Below, one piece after another: positions 1-55,166 of a stretch of DNA of 64,000 nt. Position 1 is the first letter of the stretch. The number at the start of each line of letters is the position of its first letter. Made by a program: the position numbers and the translations under genes. The notes under the pieces are model-generated. The model worked only from the letters and a program-made list of their open reading frames with translations, did not search any database and had not been told where the DNA came from. Source of the DNA: Saccoglossus kowalevskii (lineage: Eukaryota > Hemichordata > Enteropneusta > Harrimaniidae); assembly GCF_000003605.2 (NCBI RefSeq), contig NW_003122423.1, forward strand, positions 1,935-65,934, given 5' to 3'.

Positions 1-2356
1 ATTATATTATTATTATATTATTATGTTTTTAATAGTCATTTTATAATACATCATAGTTTCCATGGCACAGCACAGGTACTTCATCGTGGGCAAGCTGTCG
101 CGCCGTTGGCACAATATAATTTACTTATTTGGGTATTTCGGGACACAGCGCAACCTTCAGTTGAAATGTGATTTCAATTAAATTTAATTCTTGTTTTTTT
201 CAGATATTACCAATTACACATTCTCCATTAATATAATAGTGATACTTCTTTCTATTTCACAACTCCCCCTGTACAATGAAATAGGCAACAATTGGTTCAG
301 TTCCAACTTTGTAATAAAATTTAATGTTTTCTCATAAAGTCTAAGTATTACTTGGACAAGCAATAATCATATTACAATAATGTGCTGAATATATAAATAT
401 ACACGAGAAAAAACTGAGCAAAAAAAGAAGAAAATATCTCAATAAGTCAGATAGAGCTACATTCTTATTATCAAGAGTAAAGAGCTAAAGCATCGGGCAG
501 TTCAAGTTCCTTCTTTAAATAAAAAATATCCACATGGGTTTTCCAGTAAAATAGCTATATCATAGAGGGTTAAACATTATTTTGTTATCCAAAAATGCGA
601 AGATAATTTGTCTCCATGAAAAAGCATGCAATTGCGTAGAAATAGCAAAAATATTGGGCGTTGTTTTTTATTAATATAATATGTGTATTAGATATCATGT
701 TTCGATTTTTCCTCCTGTTTGGTTTGCCATTCACTCGACCAATATATTACACAGAAAGCAAGTGACCAATCGATTGTAACAATGTATTATCGATATTATT
801 AAATGAGAGGTGATACGTCATTCCAAATGTAGAATACGTGATGCTACATGTTTACTGGTGTGATTGAAATTCAATTATGTGATATTAAATGGTAAAACAC
901 ATAAATGTATTAAATATAACATCTGTATCTTTGTGGTCTCGTGCAACTTTTGCCATTTTATGTGTCAACTTCGAGCTTGGTAATTTCCATCCAGAATAGA
1001 ACTCTGCATCTGAATCAGAGCATCTATTTTAATGCATGAATTTACACGACCCCCCCCCCTCTCGAAGGGACGTTTCCTCTGGACCAACATCATGTTCCGT
1101 GTTGACATTCATAATCACTAAACATAAATTAAACATCAAATAATTGAACCCAGGTATGCAGAGAAAACATATACATACATAATGAGTTGATGTAAAATAG
1201 AATGAGGAATACGGGTACATGACCATTAGTGTAGTAATATGAATGTGGTGGATCCGATGGTCTGCATCTCCCCCTTTGTATGCATCTAACTGCTTAATAA
1301 CTTGGTTAAAATGTAGCATAAACAAAATCGATGTGATTTAATTCCGTTGTAAAACGCAATACATCCACGGACCCAATTTTGCATTTTTTAGACCAACATA
1401 ACTTACAATATGCAAACAATACATACAACAATAATCAACATTTGAATGCGGGATTTGTTCATATTCAAAAGCGTTACACATTGTGTCCAGCAAAATCAAA
1501 TACGCTTTGAAACATTCTACGGAATATAACAAAACTACTGTTTTCTTAAAAATCTCTGATTCAAAATGCTTTAGTGAACATGTACACCAGGTGATAAACA
1601 CCGAAAACAATTCATTTGAAATATGCGTTGATATAGAAAATTCTAGATTTCGGTCATTCAGCAAAAAATTAATTATTTGAGCCCATTTTCCTGAAAATGT
1701 GTTTACCAAATAATGCTAAGAAAGCCTTTAAATACTTTCACCCTATTAATTGGTGTGATGGCCGGAGAATTGTTTATTGGCGGTCGTAACGGCGAAGAAT
1801 ACCGACAACACATGACCATGAAATACTACATACACATTCTCTACTGCTATCTAGTATATCAAAAAATCAGAAAACAGCCTCCTTAGTGTCTGTGTACTAC
1901 ATTTAGACGTCGACGAGTATGTGTGGATTTCGGTGTCCGAGCAGTTTTGGCAATATCTTCTGAAAGTCCTCAAAACCTGCGTATTGTACATATATAAATC
2001 AACTATGTCTTAAAACAAGTTATCCATCGGCGTCAGTGTGAAAACCGAATCCAGCATGACGTATTCAATGTGTATCTGGAAGTACAATCGAGCGATGAGT
2101 ACCACTTTGAGTACGTCGATGCGTAGCGTTACATTGTGACGTTAAGTTCTTTCTTACATTTAAGATGCCACATAATCTGTATTCGTATGTCTGTCAAGTT
2201 CTTGGCTTACAGTTCTTTCATCGTCTTGGTCTCCTTTATTGCCCCTGTATCGCGCAGATAACTTGTAATGTTTTCTTTCCAATAAAAATTCACAAAATAT
2301 TTGTTCTCTAAATCGGTGGAGTGGTTTGTATGTTCCGTTTCACTTGGATATCGTCT
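1..2356 (-). other. Pax6 3' UTR and downstream flank
   Basis: No protein-coding gene is recognised here. The only direct 3' UTR evidence is its position after the stop codon. On the minus strand the first AATAAA clear of the stop codon lies at 2240-2235, about 120 bp downstream; others lie at 1778-1773 and 672-667. The true cleavage site is unknown, and Pax6 mRNAs often have long 3' UTRs. The first 25 bases are a TTA-rich low-complexity run, and there is a 10-base C run at about 1050-1059. An open frame at 1338-1709 (minus, 123 codons) has no family resemblance. Confidence 0.4.
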
Positions 2357-44231
<41,875 letters not shown>

Positions 44232-44519
44232 ACTATATATATCCACTTTTATAAGTCCGGGGTCTCCTTTTTCGAAAAAAGGTTCAGTCTATCGCAAAAC
44301 AGTCGTGTTGTTGTTGATGGTTGAATTTGCTCCAAAACTGTATATTATGCCGGTAGGTCTTCTCTTTCGCCTTACGCTAGGAATCCCGACGCCGTTGGCC
44401 TGTAAATAATCAGCAAATTTCGGTGGGTTAGAGCCTGCTGGAAGAGACGTGGTTCCACGCTGCTCGGCGTTCTATAGCACCACTGCACTCTGTACACAAC
44501 TATAGTTCATTGAGCATTC

Positions 44520-44880
44520 AGGGGACTCCATGATAGTATACCTCTCTTAGCCTGACCTTTGTATTGCTGACATTAGTCCCTCCCTCTTCAAATCAACGCC
44601 TCCTCGGGCACCGATCACCTTCAGTGGGGGGAGTGGACGTTTCCGAGTGGTATGTCGTTCAATTATGACGACCAATCACCGACTCCCTAGGGGCCACCGT
44701 ACCAACATTACGAATAAAATAGACCCCACGAATCACAACACATCGACAAGAGTCAAAATTACAGCAAATCTCGTTGCTGTGTCTGTATATCCCTGGTCAC
44801 AGCTGATCGATTACCGACCCTCTATGGTAGACCATTCATCGCAGGCACGCCCTTTACGCTACTGATGAATTCAGCCAACA
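44520..44880 (-). promoter_or_regulatory. Candidate proximal upstream element of Pax6 exon 1
   Basis: A GC-richer block 290-650 bp upstream of the start codon. On the minus strand it has ATTGG (inverted CCAAT) and a GGGGGGAGTGG-like word resembling SP/KLF sites. No TATA box, start site or splice junction can be fixed. A 72-codon plus-strand frame here has no family resemblance. Confidence 0.2.
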
Positions 44881-47324
44881 TGGAACAACAATTGCTGGCT
44901 TTTTCGCCGGGAATACCAGCAAATGCGAAACTTTAAACGTAACCTGGATATTGGGATGTACCCCTTCAAAAAGCAAAGCGTTGGTTTCGGCCTATAGGCG
45001 TCGCTCTCTGTCAGAAAAAAAAACTCTCAATGCATCTCTATTGTATGAAAATCGAATACATTAGCATTGATCTAAAAGACTAGTCAACTAATAAGGCCTA
45101 TTCTGTCTCTCTGTCTCATCGTATTGGGGTTTGCAAACACTGAAAAGATCAATGTTTTTCTATTGTTTTTCGCACATTTCAACCGCGTTGTCTGTTTACA
45201 AAGAGCTCTCAGCTCTTTCTCTGTAACTTGTTCTTTCAATCGAAGACAAACTGTGATACACAAAAACTAGCGGAACAGTGTAGTTTCCTTGGATAAATAC
45301 AATACATGTTTGGGTGTTGATTAAAACAAGTTATCCAAAACCATTCCGATTTTTTAGAAGTCCTGGCATACGCCACTTCGTGCAAGTTTAACAGCGTTTC
45401 AAAATGGTGTCGCAACGTTTACATTCTCTGTGCACGCTGGATTGGTCAGTTTTAGTAAACAACTCGCATATTCACAGTGTTTAATCGGACAGTGCACTCA
45501 TGCTCACATTGCCGGCAACAGCAATAGATCTGAAAGAGCTGAGTTTATGTTCTAGAATAAAGGTTGGAGTACAGTGTAAGTAAATAGTGGTGTATACAGA
45601 TATTTTATTATAATTGTGTTGTTTTCAACATTAATTCGGCGTTAACAATGGTGATAACAGGCTAAATCATAAGATAAACAATTCAATAGCGCTTAATTTC
45701 TACAGCTATTAGTGTTTGACACATACTTGACAAGTAGTCGTCTCAATCAATGTTGATTTTAATTTACGACACTTTAAAACACAATCGATCACTCGGGTTT
45801 TGTTTGGCTTCATGATCACTGTCCATCTGACTTCATGTACCTATCGCAAATCTCCATATAGAGGAGGGATTCAAACCTTTATGTTCTTTTCGATTTGACG
45901 GAGAATACTAGTTTATTCGCCGTCCCCTATCGACTTTGTATTAAAGAAACAAATTTGTTTACATACATACTAACAACACGTATTATTAATACAAAACGCG
46001 TTAGAAATGCAATTAATTGCCGGCTACTGAATTTGCTTTGCCGATCAAACTGAGCTACGATAGTACGTGGGTTGGTCGTAGGCTGTTGGTTTACTATAAT
46101 TATACCACGTGACGTACCAGCAAATTTCAGTGTTTGCTATTGGACGAATGAAATAATTAATAGTGTCAGTAATTAAGAGCGCCAGCAATCAAGCCCGTAA
46201 AATAACTGAAACATGTAATGGGGCTGTTACGTGAGCTCGGGTAACAGAGGTCAAAGTGGATGACAGGCCAAATGTGCTTAAATGGCCGGTGATCCACATA
46301 CAGCTAATTTTAACTGTTTGCGAACAATCAATATCGAAATAATCAGGAAAATGACTGCTATGAAAAAGGATCGATGAGTGATCACAATCAAACACCTTAA
46401 ATCCGAGTCGTTGGCCAGCCACCGTGACTGGTGGCTACAGAGGGAAGTCGACTCACAGCGAACTACATATACTAATCATATAATAAATACAAAAATAGAA
46501 ACATGTGACACACTTGTATGGCAAGTAAGGTGAGTCATCCCGAGTTGTGCCGTGGTTTGTACGTACAGAGCGGGGTGAGTGATCTTTAGTTGACTTCACC
46601 AACTTGACCTGTATGTGTAGCGCTTACTCGATACTAGCATTGCAACGATTACAAATTCGTTTCAATAACCCCGCTTGTTGAAGCCATACATACCCGGTTT
46701 TCAATTTTTTAAGAAAAATTAGCTTGAAACATATACAGTCCGATTTTCTGGAATGGTCACCGGGGGCGAAGTCGACGGTCGGCGATCTATCACTGCCAAA
46801 CTGTACGCGTTATTGCCACCACACTATATGCATCCCGCCCAGTCAATTGCAAAGGCTGTAATGATTACGTTGTTGGGGTATAGGTTTACATTCGCTGCTG
46901 GTGAGCAGTTGGTACTGGGACCTTTTTTTACCAGTATAGCTAACGGCGTTAAGTAAAGTTAATGAAAGCAACCAAATGGTGGGAAAATAACCATTGGATA
47001 TGTTACTGTGATTAGCCGTCGGATGGCGACCATCAAAACCAAATCTTAACATCACTGTTTAATCATGGGAAAATAGCCAGCCTTGATGAAAAAGGCGGAG
47101 TTTACTTGTGGGATACAATTAGGAAAAGGCGATAACATATTCAGTGACCCCGTGATGGTAGTTTTATTTTTACTGTGGTCTTGTCGTTATCATCGCTGAT
47201 GTATTGCCTCTTTGGCGTTATCAAATTAGAACCAACCATCGATGACCACGTGACGCTTTACTCAATTTTGGCAGTTTTTTTATTCTGTGTGCAATGTTTT
47301 GATTATACGCCATGTTTTTGCTGT

Positions 47325-47500
47325 GCCACCTTTGGAGGCATATATACTTGCTTCACCACTGGAGGTTACCCCGTTCTCTCATCGTCACTTGAGGCTACCC
47401 TGTTCTCGCTGCACCACCACTGGAGGCTTCCCCGTTCTTGCCCATAGACAGGTTACCCCCGGCCCACTCTCGCTGTACTAACCACTGGAGGCTACCCGCA
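47325..47500. repeat. Degenerate minisatellite, about six units of 27-36 bp
   Basis: Variants of CACTGGAGGCTACCCCGTTC recur with starts near 47334, 47361, 47390, 47422, 47451 and 47487. Units are diverged and unequal in length, so it is an older array than the satellite at 57-58 kb. Confidence 0.85.
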
Positions 47501-50500
47501 TCAGACAACGTATTAATCATTAATGCCACACTTTATCTCGTTGTTTTTTATGCAATAAAGGCCATGATCGAAAGTACGAAATCTGTAAGTTGTTCTTTGG
47601 GATGAATCGGTGAGAGTGGGATACTGATCAAATGCCACTATTGGATGCTTTTTGACCGACAGTATTTGTGAATGGAAGTAATCCCATTGAGTTTGGGAAA
47701 TCGCTACCAAAAATGCTCAGCCAGTCGTCAACAGTAACTTTGATTGTATAGATAAGGCTCATTTGGTAAATGAGTCGCCTTAGGCCAGGCTAATCTCAAC
47801 ACAAGCAAAAAATGCAATTTCTCCCTTGCAATGGGGGTCGCTATATAGGGCGAATGAGAATACCCAATTTTGGCATATCTTTGTGTGTCGGACAGCATGT
47901 CAGTTACACTGAAGAGACAAGGGAAAGAAATGGATCTAAGCGAGAAATCGTATTTCTCAATAGAATAGGCAACAACAAACGTGTCCATTCTGTCTGACTC
48001 AAGAAGTCTAAAAAAATCAATATGAACGACAACAACAGGAGATAGGTGATTTGACACCAAATTTAGATCATTTTCACTTGGATGCAGTGCGTGTAAGGGC
48101 AAAATAAACAAGCGATTGCTTGTTGTTATAGCTACGGCATTACTGGCAAAACTTTAAAGAAAATGAAACACAATCTAATCACAGGATGGAGAATAACCTG
48201 CAACTTAAAGTCATAAATGTGGAAGCAATCGTGTTTGTTTGCTTATTACACGTTACGGGTTTAAGTTCCCTTATTTAGCTCGATTAAAGATCACGGTGTT
48301 TGTGGAAGAATCACTAATACCCCCTTCACGTTGAATACTCTCGCCTTATTAGTCGCCTCCTTGAGTAATTAACTTTTATTTCTTATTATAGGGAACGTTT
48401 TCCATGAAACGAAAATCTTTAAGACACTGGGAAATTAGCAAGACTCTTCTCACGCAAGTTGTAAGTCAATGGGTCACTGCGCACGTGCGTAACAATGAAC
48501 ATATGTTATGTTATGTACATCTCCGTACAACCACAGAGCTAGAAAGGACACATCTGCTGAGATTAGCCAATCGCAATATCATGTATTTTTGCCAGACGAT
48601 TGAATCTGCCATTTCTCGAGTTCTGCTTCGTTTGCTGCAACGAAATGGCGGGAAACGTGTTACGATCCAAACACAATTCGCGCCGTTGTCTCGGATCACA
48701 AGAACACATGTAAAACAATGTTCATTCTCGCCATCAAATGTCTGTCTGATTTCCTATCTAGGGGGAATATTGATATACGCTGTGGACACAGTAAGATTCA
48801 TTCCAAGAAACAAAACAGTGTCACTCTAATGACATAAATAGGTTGGCCAATCAGCGAAAGAATTTAATGTATTCAAGAAAACCATCATTACCGACCGTAT
48901 GCCATCTCAAGATTAATAACGTTCAAGTTAGCCTCTCATTGGCAAGAAGACGTTTGTCGTCACTACTCTACCCGGGAGAAATGCTGTTCTTTTCAAAGAT
49001 AATCTCAAGAAAGCGGATTTCTCGGAAATTCGCATCATTCCTACGGGAAAACAAGTAATAAAGGCACAAATCGAGGAGCAATTTGTAGGGTAATTCAAGT
49101 TAGATGGTTGAGAATGGAGAAGGATAATTATATGAAGTGCATCATTCAACAGCAGCAACAGTCGAATATAAAGAGGTGAAATCGATAGGACTGGAATTTG
49201 GGAATTTAAAAAAGTTAACATTTTCCAGTAGTTTTACTTAAGTGCCTAAACAGTGGAAATAAGAATAGGGGTTCTTTTGTCAAACTCAAATCACCAAAGA
49301 ATGTTGATGACAATATGATGCTTTCAGAACTGCTGCTATGAATATGGACAAAATCATATAACGGCTGTAATTCTTTCGAAAAGTCTATGGACTTGTCGGC
49401 TTCTTGAAATTGCCCGTGTTATAGTAGTTTTGTATGAGTTTTCGTAAGTTGTTTTCGAAAGAATGTCCAACGATAAAACATCCCAACATTCCTTCGCCTT
49501 GCAGTTGCTATGAGAGAACAAAGGAATGAAAGACAGACTTAATGAGAATAAAATTGGAGATTTCTATTCATCGTGAAGGGAGCGAAAAACAATTTGTTTT
49601 GTGACGGAGTACCCTGGCGGTGATTTAGCTTGACGGGGATCGTATTACGGTACGCAGACAGTGCCTTTTGAAAATAAGCCTAAGGAAAATACGCGAAAGT
49701 CGCCAGTTAGACAGACTCTAAATACAAGCAGTCGCCGTGCTCTTAACTAAAATGTGTCCCCGTTTTAACGATTGTTGCCTTTTGCCTGTTTTCGCGTAAT
49801 TAAATATAAACAAACCTCCGTTAGACAGAGAGAGTAACATTGTTATAAAAATTTACTTTGCTTTTTACTTTCTTTGTGTAAACCATTTTGATGATTTGTT
49901 TACTCAGGTTTTGGAGTTAGTCTGCCTCTTTTTAAGTGGGATAACACTCTCGATAAATACCACCTCTTCTTTTTTGCTTAGAATCCGAGTCAGCGTTGTG
50001 CTTTCTATTCCTGTAAATAATCAGGCTAACTCGGAACACTTATCATTTGAAGCGTTTTGAAATCGTGCATGTGGGTTTTGAGAGAGGGGTTCGCTTCAGA
50101 TTAGCCTTGTATGTAAAATATTTGGAATGCTTAGATATGTTATATTTATAATAGCACAGAGTATGTCTAATATTCTATAAGGCTACATATTTTCGTTTCA
50201 AATTATTTAAATAGGTAGCCCTCCCTTACAAAAGAAGTATAAAATAATTGTGAAAATATTTAATTGTTTTTCAAACTTTTCTTGTCAAAGTTAAGTCAAA
50301 ATGGAGCTCATACTAGTATATTGTTGATAACATGCTACTTATTGTATCGGACGCCGCGACTCTAGAAACATGGTTCTCGAAACCCAGCCATACACAGCCG
50401 AACTCATTGGCCACAATATTATTATAAAGTAGATTACGTATTTGCGTGGCATATGGGAAATCTCCAGCACGAGTCGGCATGAGACAGGCTTGTCCACACC

Positions 50501-53500
50501 CCCTAAATTACCATCGCCAATTGATCAAATTTCATTACCCTCCTGTCGCTATTTGTTTTTCCAATTACCGCACGTCTACTGCGGTATCGTGCTGTCTGGC
50601 CTTACTCACTGTACAACCAGTGCGCTGCGCATCACATAGTCAACGCTACCATCGTCCACATGTCGGTCTTCGCATAGGACAACTTTACGTACATATACAC
50701 ACAACTGGTTATTAATAATGTAAAATATAATATGTTTTTCGGTCGAAAAAATGTGCAAATGTAGTTCGTTGGGTACATTCTGGCTGAAATGCTTGCGACG
50801 AAGAGTTGCTACGGGTGGGGCAATATCAAAATACGAATCATAACACTCGTTATGGTTTATGTTGGGGTTCTTTCAATAAAGGGCACACATCCGGCTTAAT
50901 ATAACACAATTAAGCGTGTATCGGTATGGGATTTCGGGGCGTACTCAACAAGACTGTTACCGTTCTTGTGAACATCGATCGCCACTACTATCAAAACGTT
51001 GGGCGCTCGTGGTGCCCCTTCCTGTGCCGCTAAACGGGGAGGTCAGGGGTCACACTGCTCGCTGAATGAAATTTAAGCTTTGCGGTAAGCCCCGGACAAG
51101 GCTGGAAGAAGTCCCGCTGTTTGAACTCCATACACGGTTCTCATTAAAACACTCTTAATTGGGCTCATTCAATAAATACGCCTTTCAGTGGGCGCGTTGT
51201 GAAGTCGCCGACAGCCTATACCCAACAACCAAGTGGTGGACAGGAGGCATGGCTTGGCATACAAATGCAAAAAATTACCCTTTCTTCCATCCCATTCAAT
51301 GAATGGGACTCCACTTGGCCTATTCTTCCTGTTTATCGCAATATTTTGACCGCTTTCATCTACATATTGTTGCAGTCAGCACCGGGTTACAGAGAGCCTT
51401 TTGATGGTTTACAATTGCCCCCCATCTATGCTTGTATTCTCCATTAGTTATGCCATGTGAATGGTGGATAAATGGAAAGGCACTAGTAAACGCAATTCAT
51501 AGAGCCAATGTAATGGATAGGAGTGCATAGCTTATAGTGTATTGTGGAGATTTTAGTGTCTTTGTCCATACACCTCGACTTCCTCAGACCGACATTCTGT
51601 TTTGGGGCATTGTACGTACTCCTATCTACTTGTTATCGACACGGAGCTAATGTGCACAGCCCGGGGTGGCCGTCGTGGTGCATAATTGTTATTATTGTAT
51701 ATTTTATAAGCCAATGATTATTATAACATGTGCAAAAATGTGTTATCAAATCCCCCCCCCTCTCGCCGCGAAAGTAGAATACCTCGAAACTGTATTAGCA
51801 AGACTGTTTCATGCAAAGAAATTGTTAAACTGCCATCAACAGGTCAGAAAACGTTAGTTGTCTGTCTAAACTTAATAGACTACGCCACATTTTACAAACA
51901 ACTTTTATTTGATACACATGTTTAGAGACCTGCTTCAAATAATATCTGAGCAAGAATGCTATCGATAAAATTTATTTTTCTATTTCGTGGTCCATTATGT
52001 CGCCTGGGCTAATTTAGGGAGATGCGTTCTGTAGAGAGTCAATGGCAACGTCATAAAGATACACAACTAATTGAGTGGGTGGGAATATTGCCACCAAGTC
52101 AATAAATCATCACATCTTTCATAGCGGACAGACAAGTAATGACATCTTATATATATCGTCCAGTGTTACCGTTTTGTGGAACGTTTTCCGCAGTATTCCA
52201 GAGACATCCAATGAAACGTATACTGAGTTCCGCCATAAAGTTGATATGAGGTGCGACCCTCTGCTGGTTACATGCTGTGAAATTCAGCGATTGGGGAAAC
52301 AACATATGTTTTCACAAAACAATCGAGAAACTGGGCTCGTTTTTTTCAAGGAGAACCAAACAACAGACTTTGATCAAGTTTTAATGAATTTGTGACAAGA
52401 CAGTGAGACAAGCACAATCCGGTTACGATCATATCAAAATGCAAAGCTCTTCCAAGGCCCCTTTACATCGATGTATAGCCATAATTGGTACCCTTTGTTT
52501 CTTGTGTACAATCAAATAGCGTACAAAATGTCTTCCGCTTAAACCTAATAAGGAGAGAAATGAGCTTGGAAATGGACAATCAAACGAGTCTAGCCCCGAA
52601 TCAACGTGTACGATAAATCAATCATTTGCATTTCAACGTGTTAGGCATGAGCACTGTATGGGAAAGAGACGTGTATTTGTTTGGAATCACTCTAGCGTAG
52701 TTCGACTGGCGTTTAACATTTAAACATTGGAAGGAGTTAAAGCATAATCGCGAAATTAATTAGTTTATCTGCATGGAATGAAATCATTGAATGTTGTTCT
52801 CGTTGATACACCCGCAATGACACGGGTGTGTGTCTGAATTGCATATGACTCTAAGTCACTATGCATTTGGAAGTCACATTGTGACTAACTAATACTATTG
52901 CACTACTGCGCAATAACAACATTTGGGCTTTCGTTTATCTTTGTATATTTATTTCGGTAGAGAGCACGTGAAAACCGGTCCGTTATACACAAAGCATGGC
53001 TGATCGCACAAGCATACAAATGCGAGGGTTACTGCCTGTAGGAAATACGCCGAGTTAGTCAGTGTGAATTCAAGTTAAAACCTGCACAAGCGATTATATC
53101 GCATCGTATGCAATCGGGTGTAAGTTTCTCCTTGCCACAGTAATTCCTCATTCTCCCTCCTTCTGGTCAATTTCACCCCCGTGTAAGTAATCTCTTATGC
53201 AGCCAAACTAAACATTTGTCTATCCTCGCCTTGCGTCCAATGATAGATGAGAGTTTAAAACACAGCGTAGGGTACAGCCAGGACTCCGAGGTGTGGACAT
53301 CGTAACGACCACAATTCCCAGCTGGCTGAAATGTAATTTATTTCACACAAAGCAGTGCGGTATTCAAGGCTGAAATAGCTTTGCCTGAAAGGAGCATGAT
53401 GTCAATTTCAACCTGAAATGTGACGTGTTCTTTAATCACAGGTATATTTTAACGAGGCATGTACTGTCAAAACACGGACTGCGTTGTTGGAGAACTCGGA

Positions 53501-54989
53501 GGCGTGGCAACCTTTACGAATTAGTCTGTTCTCTAGTACACAGTGCGCCTAACACTACTGTTTTACTACTAAATTCACATAAACACATGCCAAAAAGTCA
53601 CATAGGAAGTCAGACAGTGATCTTAGTACAATGAAAAGTCTAGGGACGTAAACAAGGCACGACCATTGTTCACATTTCTTCACATCTCTGGCTGTCGCTT
53701 TTCCTTTCCTTATTTGCACGTATATTAATAGTACAAATAAATTAAGCCCTTTATCTGTGTAAAAAAAGCCTCAATTCCACTTAGCACACATCTATTCATT
53801 ATCATTCTTTGCTTTAAACATGTTTGACGACCAGTTAATTAAAACACACACAATTAGCGTCCAATTTTAATTAGGCAAATCTGTGACTATAATTGTGTGA
53901 TTGTACCAAGCTTACGACAGCCATTGTTGTACGAAGGCGCTTCAATGTACTGCATCCATCATGTTTCGTAACTCGCGACATCTCTATAGTTCGTTTCATT
54001 CACTTTTAACGAACCATCGTTGTTGACCATTGGTATATTTTCTCACAGCATTCATGGTACACCTCTATTCTTAACAACCCTATTAATGCCCACCTCTCGA
54101 TTAGATTATACTTTAACACTCTAGCTTTCAATGAACCTAAACGCTTTTTCCAAGCACATCGACCTCTTGTTTAGTTAGCATATTTGCTATGCAATCAAAC
54201 TGTTTACTTTGTCACTTGCTGGCCCTTTTCTCTCATTTGCTTGATTTTCCCCCTTGTGTACAGCATTAAGCCTTAATCGTCTTAGCTGAAGTGGAGTTCG
54301 TCGAGTATCTAAACACGTTAAAGCGTGGTTCATCGTACTATAGTTATTTTTGCAACACTCTTATCTATACCTCAATGTTTAAGCCAACTATATTTAGTTA
54401 TTAACATTTTAAAGGGTCGTGATTTTCTGACGTTTAACAACATTTATTGAACACGGGGTTTAATTGAAGTGGGTGGAACCCCGTATTAAAACCGGGTCTA
54501 TTGTCTTAAATTAATTAGTGACCATATTTAACACGAACAGACGTTTTGTTACCAACAAAGCACGTGTGAGAATAAATAACGACGCTTTCACCGGGTTGGA
54601 TCGTTCATTGTTGGGAACGCTGTTCACACTTACACACCAAATCAGGAAAGAAGAATCGTATTTAATTATTTTAGCTTTGAGTTTTTACTACTCGAATTGC
54701 CAGAAATATCCGACTTTCAATTGCGTAACTGTGTAAGTTGTGTGCACCATCGTCGGTCTGTTCACAAGCTTGTCATAGCAAACCCAAATATAGTCAGGTA
54801 CGTAAACGGTGAATCCAATCATATTATACCGAGTTAAAATTGACCCGAGCGAATGAATTCGAAAACATTGAAAAGGCACACGTGTGTATCAAATTAAACT
54901 CTTTTTAAAAAAGCAATCCAGATAAGTTGTCAAAATCAAATGTTAAATATAGTGACATTCAATAAAAATATAATAGTATCACAACTCAC

Positions 54990-55088
54990 CCGAACTAAGG
55001 AGTTAGTTTTGTTTCCACTAGATAAAGCCCCTTGTCGGGGGATGAAGACAGTGGCGAGTCGGCAGGGCTTTCAATGTTGCTGGAGGGC
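54990..55088 (-). other. Candidate Pax6 non-coding first exon
   Basis: On the minus strand a near-consensus donor, TTCGG then GTGAGTTG, lies at 54990/54989. It is the best-looking minus-strand donor I found upstream of the start codon. The preceding block is more balanced in composition than its surroundings, and a TATA-like CATAAAAG lies at 55119-55112, placing a start near 55088. Known: animal Pax6 genes often have upstream non-coding exons with their own promoters. Everything beyond the visible motifs is inference, and the exon length is set only by the usual TATA-to-start spacing. Confidence 0.3.
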
Positions 55089-55111
55089 AATTTAGCTAGG
55101 GAATCAATCTG

Positions 55112-55166
55112 CTTTTATGTCTGCTCCACGAATTTGCTAGGAGAGCGAAGTTGCTTTTCTCACGTG
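55112..55166 (-). promoter_or_regulatory. Candidate promoter: TATA-like box and CACGTG E-box
   Basis: CATAAAAG (minus strand, 55119-55112) with a CACGTG E-box at 55161-55166, about 42 bp further upstream, preceding the candidate exon. Short motifs, suggestive only through their arrangement with the donor. Confidence 0.25.

Larger units (their letters stand above)
44232..54989. other. 5' flank or 5'-most intron of Pax6, no gene recognised
   Basis: If the candidate exon at 55 kb is real, this 10.7 kb is the first intron of the transcript; otherwise it is upstream flank. It contains a degenerate minisatellite at 47.3-47.5 kb and blocks of balanced composition (about 48.4-48.9, 50.4-51.4 and 52.0-52.4 kb). 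The longest frame (48404-48829, plus, 141 codons) matches no family I know. A small hairpin with 8-bp arms lies at 51291-51307. Confidence 0.5.

Noticed and set aside
1338-1709. 123-codon minus-strand open frame downstream of Pax6
   Set aside because: Cys/Phe/Ile/Tyr-rich peptide typical of AT-rich chance frames, overlapped by another frame on the opposite strand.
44246-44253. TATAAAAG on the minus strand just upstream of the Pax6 start codon
   Set aside because: It lies only about 20 bp before the ATG. Normal TATA-to-start spacing would put transcription initiation at or past the start codon, so it cannot serve this coding exon.
48404-48829. 141-codon plus-strand open frame
   Set aside because: No domain, signal peptide or family resemblance, no visible splice context, and the composition is like the flanking DNA.
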